Positions 36,761 through 47,401 of a DNA stretch of 64,000 nt are shown here, one piece after another (within the stretch, counting starts at the first letter, position 1; each line of letters begins with the position of its first letter). Both the position numbers and the translations under genes were made by a program. The notes beneath the pieces were generated by a model. It saw nothing but the letters and a program-made list of their open reading frames with translations, made no database searches and had not been told where the DNA came from. Source of the DNA: Sorex araneus (Eukaryota; Chordata; Mammalia; Eulipotyphla; Soricidae); NCBI RefSeq assembly GCF_027595985.1, contig NC_073302.1, forward strand, positions 170,488,034-170,552,033, read 5' to 3'.

Positions 36761-36962
36761 CCAGCCCAACTAAAATTATAAACACTATTGCCATCAAATT
36801 CCTTTGAAAATGTGTTCATGATATACTATAACCGCAATTATGAAGGAAGGTATGTAGAAAATTACTAAAAGAGGTAAAAATGGAATAAAAGAGAACATGT
36901 ATATATCACGGTGCAACTATTTAAAACCATGAGCACAGACTTTAATAAAGAAGCTCACTGAG

Positions 36963-37133
36963 GGGCTGGAGCAATAGCACAGCGGGTACGGCATTTGCCT
37001 TGCACGCGGCCGACCCGGGTTCGATTCCCAGCATCCCATATCGTCCCCCGAGCACGGCCAGGAGTAATTCCTGAGTGTAGAGCCAGGAGTAACCCCTGTG
37101 CATAGCCAGGTGTGACCCAAAAAGAAAAAAAAA
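36963..37133 (+). mobile_element. A-tailed SINE, young-looking
   Basis: Perfect 16-bp TSD aaagaagctcactgag (36947-36962, 37134-37149). Near-consensus head and box B (ggttcgattcc), with a pure A-tail after acccaaaaag. Confidence 0.95.
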
Positions 37134-39986
37134 AAAGAAGCTCACTGAGCATTCCCCGCCTTTCCAGATACTCTTTTAATAAGGTGAAAAGTTGTGAATG
37201 CTGTTGCCAAAGGGTACTGACCTGAGCTTGAGTAGTGACTGATGCTTAAGTCACAAAGATCTTAAAGTAGGTAAGCAGAGAAAGCCAACTGCTCTATTAG
37301 TCCAAAGTCATGATTCTAGAGACCAGAGAGGAACAAAGCTAGCCACACCTTCCTGGTCCATCTTGAGGTTGAACCAACACTTGTACAGAGATATCATCAC
37401 TTACATATGACATTGGAAGAATATCATAAATAAAAAGACAACCAGATTTGTGGTTACAGAGGTGTGCATTGTGAGGGTGATTAGATAAAAGAAGTCAAAG
37501 GTTCAAATTGCAAGTGATAAGAGAAACAAATATGAGCAATGTAATATAGAACATGGAAACTGTACTTAACACTACTGTGTGGTATGTTTGAAAGTTGTTG
37601 TTAAGAGCATAAGTCCTAAGAATTCTCATTGAAAAGGAAAATACTTTTTCTTTTCTTTTGGTTGTATCTATGTGAATTGATGGATGTTAAATAAACGTGT
37701 TGTGGTAGTTAAGCCACAAAGTATGTGATTCACATCATTAAGCTGTGTACCTAAAGCATAATTCAGGCTCAATGAGACCCAGAAACAAAGATCCTCTGCC
37801 TGCTAACACCAATCTCCGGTGACCCAGGGGTCACACCCATAAGACCCACCCTGCTGGTGCCAGATAAATTCCTCATCAGCCGAACTCTACTACCCAACTG
37901 CCTCCACGATCCAGGGCACCTTCTGGACTCCAACTCAAGGCCGCACTTTTTTGCATCAATACTGCACCATATTTGGTGGGGTTCAAATATGGTGTGAAGC
38001 ATCAGAACATTTATAATGGTGCCTAAAGGCCGCCCTAAAAGCCTCCATCCCTCTCGGAGAGCCTGGCAAGCTACCGAGAGTATCCTGCCCACACGGCAGA
38101 GCCTTGAAAGCTACCCATGGCATATTCGATATGCCAAAAACAGTAACAACAATGGACCTCATTCCCCTGACCCTGGAAGATCCCCCAATATGGCAGTATT
38201 ATGAAGGACGAACAAGGAGAGGCTAATAAAATTTCAGGGACAAACTAGGCTGCCAAACAAAGGACTAAAATGACTGTTCACGCTTTTAACACATGTATGC
38301 TGGCATTGGAAGCATCCATGGAGGACCTAATGGTGCAAATGCAGAAAACCAAGTATGACGTCATTGGATGGATGGAGAGGAGGTATTGAACAGATCACGC
38401 CATTTTCTATACTGAAGAACTGTTTGTTGGAACATGCGACAGTAGAGGCACTGGTGGTGTCAGTGTCCTTGTCAACATGAACTTGGCCATGAGCATTGAT
38501 TCGTTTGCATTCCTAACAACTCGAATCGGATGTTTACGTTTGAATAGATGTAGCTCATTGCCGGCAGTTCCTATCTATCTTCGTTGTCTGTGCACCAACA
38601 TCCAACTATGAAAAGAAGAAATTGAGAAATTCTACATAGAGCAGGACTGGAGAAATTCTATAAAGAAGACCACACCTTCTACAAGGTTATTGTCGGTGAT
38701 TTTAATGCCAAGATACGACCTAGAAGGTCACCCGAAGAACTCCATATCGGGACCCACCACCTAGAATGGAATGAACAGGATGAGAGACTGTCTGAGTTCA
38801 TCATGTCAACCAAGACCATCCATGCTAACTCACAGTTCCAGAAGGCCGAATCTGAATGTTGGACATGGGAGACTCCCAGTGGACACCTCCACAACAAAAT
38901 TGACCACATTATATCCAATTGATGGTTTTGCCTGACCAATGTTGCTGTTGTCCCAAAATTCCAAACGAGATCAGACACCATCTCCTTCATAGCGCTGCAA
39001 AGTTGAAGAAGAGAACTCCAATAATGACCACCAACTGGAAGCTCTTCAGCACTACTGCAGCAATATGGGAAGATGCTATTGTTGACCACATCCATGAGGA
39101 ATATGATTGGCTGATTCAGCACCTCCATGATTGTGTGAGGAATGCAGAGAGAGAGAAAGCCACAAAAAGTCACCTGTCTTCGGAAACTCTCGAGCTCATT
39201 TGCCAACATGGTCTGGCACGAGCCTCGGGAAATCACAAGCTAAATTCCGCTCTCACAAAGGTGTGCAGAGAAGCAATAAAGGAAGACCTCAAAGAAAGAA
39301 GAGTAGCAGTGTTTGCCGATGAGGCAGAAGCTTAAAAAAGTGTTCAAAACACCCGCCTGTCCTTCAACAACTATAAGACCAAGATGATTGCCCTCCAATG
39401 TCCTGATGGATCTATCACATCTTCCAGAAGGGCAATGGAAAAGGTTATCCATAACTTCTATTCAGATCTCTTTGATAGCCACATCCACCTGCCCACATAC
39501 CAAATTCTGAAGGAAGGATATGTCGTTCCCAGCGTTTTCCCTTCCAAAATCTGACACACCATTTCATTGGTAAAGAAGCGTACAGCACCTAGTCCAGACA
39601 AGGTCAGACCTGAAAACCTAAAGAATCTGCCGCCAGTACTCATCAATACACTGGCTCGGCTCTTCACACGCTACCTGTCAGAATGCAAGTTTCTGTCCCA
39701 ATGGAAAACCAGCAGGATCGTCCTGTTGTACAAGAAGGGAGACATCCACAACACAGGCAACTATCTCCCAATCTGCCAGTTGTCCATCTTCTACAAGTTA
39801 TTCACTCAAGTCTTCCTGAATTGGATTGACAGAACACTAGACGAAGGACAACCATGCGAGCAAGCCAGGTTCTGAGAAGGACTCAGCATGGTTGATCATA
39901 TCCACACATTGAACAAGCTCACTGAGGTCTCACAAGAGTTGAAGATGCCACTCTGTCTAATGTTCATTGATTTAAAGAAGGCCTTT

Positions 39987-41464
39987 AAATGGGTTTAGAC
40001 CTTGACCTGACACCATGCACAAAAGTCAGATCAAAATGGATTAAAGACCTCAACATTAGACCACAAACCATAAGGTACATTGAAGACAAGGTCGGCGAAA
40101 CCCTCCACGATATTGAAGATAAGGGTATCTTCAAAGGTGACACGGAACTAAGCAATCTAGTAAAAACAGAGATCAACAAATGGGACTACATTAAACTAAA
40201 AAGCTTCTGCACCGCAAGAGATACAGTGACCAGAGTACAAAGACTATCCACAGAATGGGAAAGGATATTTACACAATACCCATCAGATAAGGGGTTGATA
40301 TCAATGGTATATAAAGCACTGGTTGAGCTCTACAAGAAGAAAACATCCAACCCCATCAAAAAATGGGGCAAAGAAATGAACAGAAACTTTACCAAGGAAG
40401 AAATACGAATGGCCAAAAGGCACATGAAAAAGTGCTCTACATCACTAATCATCAGAGAGATGCAGATCAAAACAACCATGAGATACCACCTCACACCACA
40501 GAGACTAGCACACATCCAAAAGAACAAAAGCAACCGCTGTTGGAGAGGATGTGGGGAGAAAGGGACCCTTCTTCACTGCTGGTGGGAATGCCGACTGGTT
40601 CAGCCCTTCTGGAAAACAATTTGGACGACTCTCAAAAAATTAGATATTGAATTCCCATTTGACCCAGCAATACCACTGCTGGGAATATATCCCAGAGAAT
40701 CAAAAAAGTACAATCGAAACAACATCTGCACATGTATGTTCATCGCAGCACTGTTTACAATAGCCAGAATCTGGAAAAAACCCGAATGCCCCAGAACGGA
40801 TGACTGGTTGAGGAAACTTTGGTACATCTATACAATGGAATACTATGCAGCTGTTAGAAAAAAGGAGGTCAAGAACTTTGTAGTTAAGTGGATGGGCATG
40901 AAAAGTTTCATGCTGAGTGAAATGAGTCAGAAAGAGAGAGACAGACATAGAAAGATTGCACTCATCTATGGTATATAGAATAACAGAGTGGGAGACTAAC
41001 ACCCAAGAACTGTAGAAATAAGTACCAGGAGGTTGACTCCATGGCTTCGAGGCTGGCCTCACGTTCCGGGGAAAGGTCAACTCAGAGAAGCGATCATCAA
41101 CTACATTGCAGTCGAAGGCCATGTGGGGGAAGGGAGTTGCGGGCTGAATGAGGGCTACAGACTGAGCACAGCGGCCACTCAACACCTTTGTTGCAAACCA
41201 CAACAGCTAATTAGAGAGAGAAAGCAGAAGGGAATGCCTTGCCACAGTGGCAGGGTGGGGTGGGGGGGAGATGGGATTGGGGAGGGTGGGAGGGACACTG
41301 GGTTTACGGGTGGTGGAGAATGGGCACTGGTGAAGGGATGGGTTCCCAAACTTTGTATGAGGGAAGTGTGAGCACAGAAGTGTATAAATCTGTAACTGTA
41401 CCCTCACGGTGATTCTCTAATTAAAAATAAATAAATTAAAAAAAAATAAAAAAAAATAAATAAA
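39987..41464 (+). mobile_element. 5'-truncated LINE-1 inserted in the RTE
   Basis: Flanked by a perfect 14-bp TSD (taaagaaggccttt, 39973-39986 and 41465-41478). It holds the end of L1 ORF2 and the whole 3' UTR. From 39989 an uninterrupted 329-codon frame covers the ORF2 C-terminus, including the cysteine-rich motif [18 protein letters not shown] and IPLLGIYP. The intact frame and TSD suggest a comparatively young insertion. The 3' UTR has a G-rich run (41258-41270), and the tail is an A-rich aaataaa repeat. The frame's ATG is internal to L1 and is not a gene start. Confidence 0.93.
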
Positions 41465-41847
41465 TAAAGAAGGCCTTTGATTCTGTTGAGACTGAGGCAG
41501 TCATCGAAATCTCGGCCAAACAGGGTGTTCAACCCAGCACATCAATATCCTCTGCAAGCTATACTGCGGATTCACCACTAGGATCTCACCATTCTACAAA
41601 GTGTTCATCGACATAAAGAGAGGGGTTCATCAGGACGACACCATTTCACGGAAACTCTTCAGTGCCACCCTAGAGAACATCATGCAATGACAGGAATGGG
41701 AAGGACTGGGAGTAAAGATAGACAGTCAGCAACTACACCACCTCTGCTTCGCTGATGACATCATTCTAATAAGACCAAACATTGGCCAAGCAGCACAAAT
41801 GCTGGCCAACTTCGACCGAGAGTGTGGAAAGGTCAGACTGCAGCTGA

Positions 41848-42032
41848 GTTTTGTTTTTTTTTTTTTTTTGCTTTTTGGGTCATACCCAGCGACGCTCAGG
41901 GGTCACTCCAGGCTCTACACTCAGGAATTACTCCTGGCCGTGCTCAGGGGACCATATGGGATGCTGGGAATTGAACCCGGGTAGGCCATGTGCAAGGCAA
42001 ACGCCCTATCCGCTGTGCTATCACTCCAGTCC
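41848..42032 (-). mobile_element. A-tailed tRNA-derived SINE inserted in the RTE
   Basis: TSD cagactgcagctga at 41834-41847 and 42033-42046. The T-run at 41853-41869 is the complement of its poly(A) tail, and the head (gactggagtgatagcac on the minus strand) is at the right edge. It splits the RTE ORF after FADD. Confidence 0.92.
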
Positions 42033-42884
42033 CAGACTGCAGCTGAATTTCACCAAGACAATGTTCACGAAAAACAAACTAGTCCCTGACATTCCATTTG
42101 CTCTCAACGGAACAAACATCTCTGAATGCAGCAGCTATGTGTACCTGGGTCGAGAACTCAACATGAGGAAAGACTTGGCGCCAGAACTGCACAGGAGGAA
42201 GAGAGCAGCATGGGACGCCTTCAAAGGCATCAAAGAAGTTGTTAAGAGGAGGAAGAACCTCCGACTCCAGGCACATCTTTTCGACTCCACCATTCTTCCT
42301 GCACTAACATATGCCTCAGAGACCTGGGCCCTACGAAAACAGGATGCTATTTGGGTATCCCAAAGAGGACTCGAAAGAGCTATGCTAGGAGTGTCACGTC
42401 TCACTCAGGTGAGAGAAGGAATCCTGAGTTCTGACCTCTGTCAATGATTAAGAATCAGGGATGCTGTCTCGTTTGCCAGGACATCAAAAATCAGACGGGC
42501 CGGACATGTAATGCGATTCCGAGATGACCGCTGGACTAGAGCTGTTACCTACTGGATTCCACGGAAGGTCAAAAGACACGTGCCTGCCCACCTACAAAAT
42601 GGTCAGACTTCTTCACCAAGACCCTAAATAAATGGTTTGAGGCTCTTTGTGGTGTTCCTGGAGTGAGCAGATGCCATTGTGCCACACTAGCATGCAATAG
42701 GGACAAATGGAGATGTTACTGGCACCCGCTCGAGCAAATCAATAAATAATGGGATGACAAGTGATGCAAATGATACCTAAACTATATATCATATTGAATT
42801 TTAATTGTAGCTCAGTAAGTCTGGAGGAAATAAAAAGCCAACGAAAAAATTTGGAGTCAAAGTATAATAAATCAAAGGAAAATT

Positions 42885-43057
42885 TGGGGCTGGAGCAATA
42901 CCACTGCGGGTAGAGCGTTTGCCTTGCACGCGGCCGACCCGGGTTCAATTCCCAGCATCCCATATGGTCCCCTGAGCACCGCCAGGGGTAATTCCTGAGT
43001 GCAGAGCCAGGAGTAACCCCTGTGCATCGCCAGGTGTGATCCAAAGAGAAAAAAAAA
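42885..43057 (+). mobile_element. A-tailed SINE
   Basis: TSD aaatcaaaggaaaatt (42869-42884, 43058-43073). Inserted about 110 bp beyond the RTE 3' end. Confidence 0.95.
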
Positions 43058-43269
43058 AAATCAAAGGAAAATTCACTAGGCAGACTTGACAGAAGATTCA
43101 AGATGACTTAGAGAAATAATTAGTGATTTAAGATCGCACAATCTGTGAAACCAAGGAGTTTTTTTTTAAGTAACTGAAATTCAGAGAGCCATATCAGACA
43201 ATCATTCCCATATCCAAACATATGCAATGCTTCCCAGAAGGAATGGAAATAAAGAAATAGGAAGAACAG

Positions 43270-43382
43270 TAGGGCTGGAGCAACAATACAATAGGTCAGG
43301 CATTTGCCTTGTATGCATCTGACTTGGTTTTAATCTCCTGCAGCAAATATGGTCCTCACTACATGGTATGGCCCCAAAACAA
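43270..43382 (+). mobile_element. SINE, internally shortened
   Basis: gggctggagcaacaatacaatagg head; about 60 bp of the second half is missing before tatggccccaaaac. Confidence 0.75.
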
Positions 43383-43424
43383 ACAAAAGAAATACAAAAA
43401 ACATATTAAGAAATAAAGGTCCTT

Positions 43425-43585
43425 GGAGGGTGGGTGGGAGGGGGTTATATTGGGGTTCTTGGTGGTGGAACATGTGCACTGGTGAAGGGATGGGGGTTTA
43501 ATCAGTATATGACTGAGACTTAAACCTGAAAGCTTTGTAATTTTTATCACAGTGATTCAATAAAACAAAAAGTTAAAAAAAAGAA
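43425..43585 (+). mobile_element. L1 3' end fragment
   Basis: Close match to the 17.6 kb fragment, including gactgagacttaaacctgaaagctttgtaa. Confidence 0.8.
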
Positions 43586-43679
43586 ATAAGGGTCCAAAAA
43601 TATACCAATTTTGATTAAACATATTAAAAACACTCAAAGAATCTCAACAGATCCCAAGTGCAAAAGCAATTAAAAAAAC

Positions 43680-43848
43680 AAAACTTTCGAGCCACATCCA
43701 GCTGTGTTCAGGGCTTACTCCTGCCTATGCACTCAGGGATCAGTTATTCCTGGCAGTGCTTCAGAGACCATATGCAGTGCCAGGGAAGAAATTTGGGATG
43801 GTGGAATGTAAAGTAAGTGTCTTACCTGCTATAGTGTCTCTGGCCCCA
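43680..43848 (-). mobile_element. old A-tailed SINE
   Basis: agccacatccagctgtgttcagggcttactcctg is clear; head tgtctctggcccc. Confidence 0.77.
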
Positions 43849-44476
43849 AAAGAAAATCCTAAAAGCAACAAAAGAAATCTCATCACATGTAGGTAAGTAT
43901 CAATGATAGAGCAGTTAGGTAGAATGAGAAATTCAAAGTACTGAAAGGAATAAAACTATCCATCAAATATTCTATAGTAGAAAAAAACTATAAATTAAAG
44001 GGAAAATAAAGTTAACCTCAGTTAAACCTGAGGTTGAAGTAAAAATTGAAAATTTGTTGTTAGTAAGCCTGTCTTAAGAGAATACCAAAGTTTTTAGGAT
44101 GAAAGAATGACACTGCATGATAACATTAATTCAGAGAAAGAAATAAAGAGCTCCAAAAATAGTAAATATGTGGATTAATATAAAAGACTTTATAAAATGT
44201 TACTTTTGTTAATTTTTAAATATATAGGTAGCATAAAGAAATAACGATAAGAATGTTTTAAAATGTATTCTAACTTACAGTATGTAGATTTAATAAATGA
44301 CAATAATGGCAGGAGGGAATAAAAGGAATAGAACAATGTTGAACAGCCTGTATATTTTATTAAAATTAAGTTGGTATTAACTTAAGTTGGTATAAGTTGT
44401 TAGTGGTAAACTAAGATACAAATTGTATTCTTAGAGGAAATGCTAAGGAATAAAAACTTCTTGAAGTGTAAGGTTA

Positions 44477-44600
44477 GCAGCTGGAGACACAGTTTAGGGC
44501 TGAAGGCACTTGCCTTCCATGCAGCTGTTTGAATCCCAGCATCATAGGGTCTCCCAAGCATTTCCATGGGCAGCCCAGGGAGCTCCTGGCTCTGCTGGGT
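44477..44600 (+). mobile_element. old SINE
   Basis: gctggagacacagtttagggc and gcttgcc-like remnants. The C/T-rich stretch after it (44600-44755) is unassigned. Confidence 0.6.
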
Positions 44601-44861
44601 TGCCCTGGGTAATCCCTCTCCCTCTCCTAGCAACAAGGCATCTTGGGTCCTGGCAATGAACCACTAGCATGGTAGACCAAGAATAGCTGGGAAGGTGTCT
44701 GGACCTCCTAAGCCGAGTTTGGGAGACCAACCCCACTCCTCCCCCCAAAGAGTAAGGTTACACTAGAAATGAAAATACACCTCTATTAAAAATATGCATT
44801 TAACACAAAGAATGAAGCCAAGGAACAACAACAAAAATACAAGTCAATAAAAAAAAGTTTG

Positions 44862-45205
44862 GGGAAATAGTTCAGGAGGTAAGGTGCTTGCCTAGCATGC
44901 AGCTGAACCAGTTCAAACCCTGATACCAAATATGGTCCCCCAAGCACTGTCACTCCTGAATACAAAATCAGAAATAGCTTCTGAACACTGCCAGGTGTAG
45001 TGCAATAGATAAGACAATATAAGTGAATGATCTAAAAACTAGAGAGTAAAGGGATTATGGTGCTTGTGCTGCATATGGCTGACCCCAGTTGGACCCCTCA
45101 CCCCAAATATGATCCCCTGAGCACTTGCAGGAGTGATCTCTGAGTCAAGTGTAAGTCCTGAGCTTGGATACTTGTGGCCCAAAAACTTAAAAAGAAAAAA
45201 AAAGG
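44862..45205 (+). mobile_element. two old SINEs (44862-45005, 45040-45205)
   Basis: Tandem plus-strand copies, each with a tatggtccccc / tatgatcccctgagcac core. The second keeps an A-rich tail. Confidence 0.72.
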
Positions 45206-45231
45206 AACAATTTCTATACCTCAAGCAAATT

Positions 45232-45481
45232 GTCACTGTCACTGTCATCCCGTTGCTCATCGATTTGCTTGAGCAGGTACCAGTAACGTCTCTTTTTTCT
45301 TTTTGAGACTTGTTACTGTTTTTGACATATTGAATACACCATGGGTAGCTTGCCAGGCTCTGCCTTGTGGGAGAAATACTCTCGGTAGCCTGCCGGGCTC
45401 TTGGAGAGGGGTGGAGGAATGGAACCCGGGTGGGCCATGTGCAAGACTAACGCCCTACCACTGTGCTATTGCTCCAGCCCC
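45232..45481 (-). mobile_element. composite SINE
   Basis: Head at the right edge. A small T-rich insertion (45293-45303) interrupts the 3' block. The left end carries cactgtcactgtc repeats. Confidence 0.86.
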
Positions 45482-45580
45482 AATCAAATTGATAGATTAA
45501 AATAACAAGATACAATCATCAACCATGTGCCATTAAAAATAACCCACCCTACCTATAGTCAAAGATGAAAAAATAGGTTA

Positions 45581-45642
45581 GGGCTGGGAATGTAGCTCAA
45601 TGGTAGAGTTTGCCTTGTGTGTGAAGTCCTGAGTTCAATCCC

Positions 45643-45645
<3 letters not shown>
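45581..45645 (+). mobile_element. bare tRNA-Ala-like SINE
   Basis: gggctgggaatgtagctcaatggtagag with gagttcaatcccagc looks like a tRNA-Ala gene copy without the second SINE module, comparable in design to rodent ID. It runs straight into (CA)n. Confidence 0.75.

Positions 45646-45700
<55 letters not shown>
45646..45700. repeat. (CA)n microsatellite
   Basis: About 27 uninterrupted CA units directly at the 3' end of the tRNA-like element. Confidence 0.97.
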
Positions 45701-45703
<3 letters not shown>

Positions 45704-45714
45704 ACTATTCTTCG

Positions 45715-45860
45715 AGGGCCAGAAAAATAATGCAGAAGATGTTAAGGCTCTTGCATAGCATGCACCCAACTGCAGTTCAATCCCCCTAGCACTGCACAGA
45801 ATACGCCCCCAAGCACAGAGCCAGGACTAGTCCCTGAACACTATTTACAGGGTAGGGAGA
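45715..45860 (+). mobile_element. old SINE
   Basis: gggccagaaaaataatgcag head and gagccaggactagtccctgaacac second half. Confidence 0.7.
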
Positions 45861-46119
45861 GGGAGCCCAAAATAGAGCTGATATCAAGCAAAAAATGGGG
45901 TACTCAAAATGGTAAAAGGGCCAACACCTAAGAAAGATATAAAATTTGTAAACATATATGCACCTACATAAAGCATCAAAATAATGGATAAAAAATGAGA
46001 AGTGAAAAAGATTTAGATCCCTTTTTATCATTGATATTTTAATATTACACTATCATAATTAATGTAATAGAAAGTCAAACTATAGAAAATTTGAATACTG
46101 TCAACCAGTTAAACTTAAC

Positions 46120-46172
46120 ATATATATATATATAGATAGATAGATGTGTGTGTATATATACATATATATGTA
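46120..46172. repeat. (TA)/(GATA)/(GT) compound microsatellite
   Basis: tatatatatata, then gatagatagat, gtgtgtgt and atatacatatata. Confidence 0.9.
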
Positions 46173-46228
46173 GACTATTCCACTCAATAATGGCAGAATA
46201 TTCTTTTTTAATGTCAAAAACATTTTAC

Positions 46229-46404
46229 TGGGGCCGGAGCGATAGCACAGCGGGTAGGGCGTTTGCCTTGCACTCGGCCAACCCGGGTTCGATCCCCGGC
46301 ATCCCATATGGTCCCCCAAGCACCGCCAGGAGTAATTCCTGAGTGCAAAGCCAGGAGTAACCCCTGAGCATCGCTGGGTGTGACCCAAAAAGCAAAAAAA
46401 AAAA
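46229..46404 (+). mobile_element. A-tailed SINE, young-looking
   Basis: TSD aaaaacattttac (46216-46228, 46405-46417). The body is close to the consensus implied by all copies here. Inserted in the old L1. Confidence 0.95.
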
Positions 46405-46747
46405 AAAAACATTTTACCAAACAAACTATATTCTAGGTCACAAAAGAAATGTTGATACATTGAAAAAAAAAGAAATGTTGATATATTTAAAAACATCATT
46501 AAAAGTATATTCTATAAATACAACAGAATGAGAAATCAATACCAGAAAAAAATATGGGAAGCACTCAATATTTAGAAATTTAAAAACACATTTCTAAAGC
46601 AATTAAGTAAAAAAAGAAATCACAAGGGAGATCAAAAAAATTTTACATGCTATGTTTAGTGAAAACACAACATGTCACATTTAATGGGATGCAGAAAAAG
46701 CCATGTTTAGAAGGACATTTATCATTCTAAAAACATCAGAAAGTGAG

Positions 46748-46938
46748 AGGCCAGGAAGATAGTACAGCAGATAGGGAGCTTGCCTCGTATGCAGCCAACA
46801 TGGGCTTGATCCCTAGCATTCCTATGGTTTCCCTGAGCGCCACCAGGAGTAATTCCTGATTTCAGAGCCAGGAGTAACCTCTGAGCATCATCAGGTATGC
46901 CCCCCAGCTCAAAAAAAAAAAAAAAAAAGAAAAAAAGA
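46748..46938 (+). mobile_element. A-tailed SINE
   Basis: Complete, moderately diverged, with an interrupted A-tail. Confidence 0.85.
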
Positions 46939-47401
46939 AAAGTATCAATTTAATAGCATAAGATCTGATCTTAGAACATGCAAAAATGATAACAACTCTC
47001 TAGCAAAATGTCAGTTAACACAAACGATTATAGCAGAAATAAATGCTGAGAGAAAAGCAAAGCAAAGGAGAACACAAAAATCATTTTTTTTCTTTTAAAA
47101 CTGTACCAAAAATCACAAACTTTAGCTAGACTGATGAGGAAAAATGATATAAAATACAAAATAAAATTTAAAAGATATAACTACTGGTCATACTGAAATT
47201 GAAAGGATTATAAAACAACCAACAACTTATGCCAATGAATTATATACACAGGTGAAATGGGTAGACTCTTAGATATAATGATCAGTCCTGACTCAAAAAA
47301 AGTATGAAAACAAGAAAATAGTAATTTAATGACTTTCCAATAGAGAAAGCAACACACCAAAGTCTTCATTGGTGAATTCTATTAAAAAAATAAAAAGAAG
47401 T

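Larger units (their letters stand above)
38268..42765 (+). pseudogene. RTE endonuclease/reverse transcriptase ORF, inactivated
   Basis: It starts near an ATG at 38268 and ends in the 3' terminal repeat. The apparent order is AP-like endonuclease (about 38270-39000), linker, RT fingers/palm (about 39560-39986 and 41465-41840), and C-terminal domain (42033-42765). Damage includes a TAG/TGA in the endonuclease, a TGA near 39873, several frameshifts after 41480, and insertions at 39987-41464 and 41848-42032. Excising the insertions in silico would rejoin motifs split across them, showing they came later than the RTE. Confidence 0.75.
37756..42773 (+). mobile_element. RTE-clade LINE, near full length, with nested insertions
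   Basis: A non-LTR retrotransposon of the RTE group, the group that includes BovB. A 5' UTR of about 0.5 kb is followed by one degenerate ORF: endonuclease (GDFNAKI at 38694-38714, then HNKIDHI before about 38920) and reverse transcriptase (YKLF near 39800, FIDLKKAF broken by an L1 at 39986, FADD at 41748-41759), then a C-terminal region with SETWALRK and AGHVMRF motifs. The 3' end has no poly(A) and almost no UTR. A possible 8-bp TSD, tacctaaa, is at 37748-37755 and 42774-42781. Stops and frameshifts show it is dead. Confidence 0.85.

Noticed and set aside
39989-40978. 329-codon ORF as a host gene
   Set aside because: It is the C-terminal part of LINE-1 ORF2 inside a TSD-flanked insertion.
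41851-42447. 198-codon ORF as a host gene
   Set aside because: A chance fusion of SINE sequence (complement of the poly(A) and body) with the RTE C-terminal domain.
45581-45645. Functional tRNA-Ala gene
   Set aside because: It lacks a pairing acceptor stem and a clean anticodon arm and ends in a CA repeat; it is a SINE.
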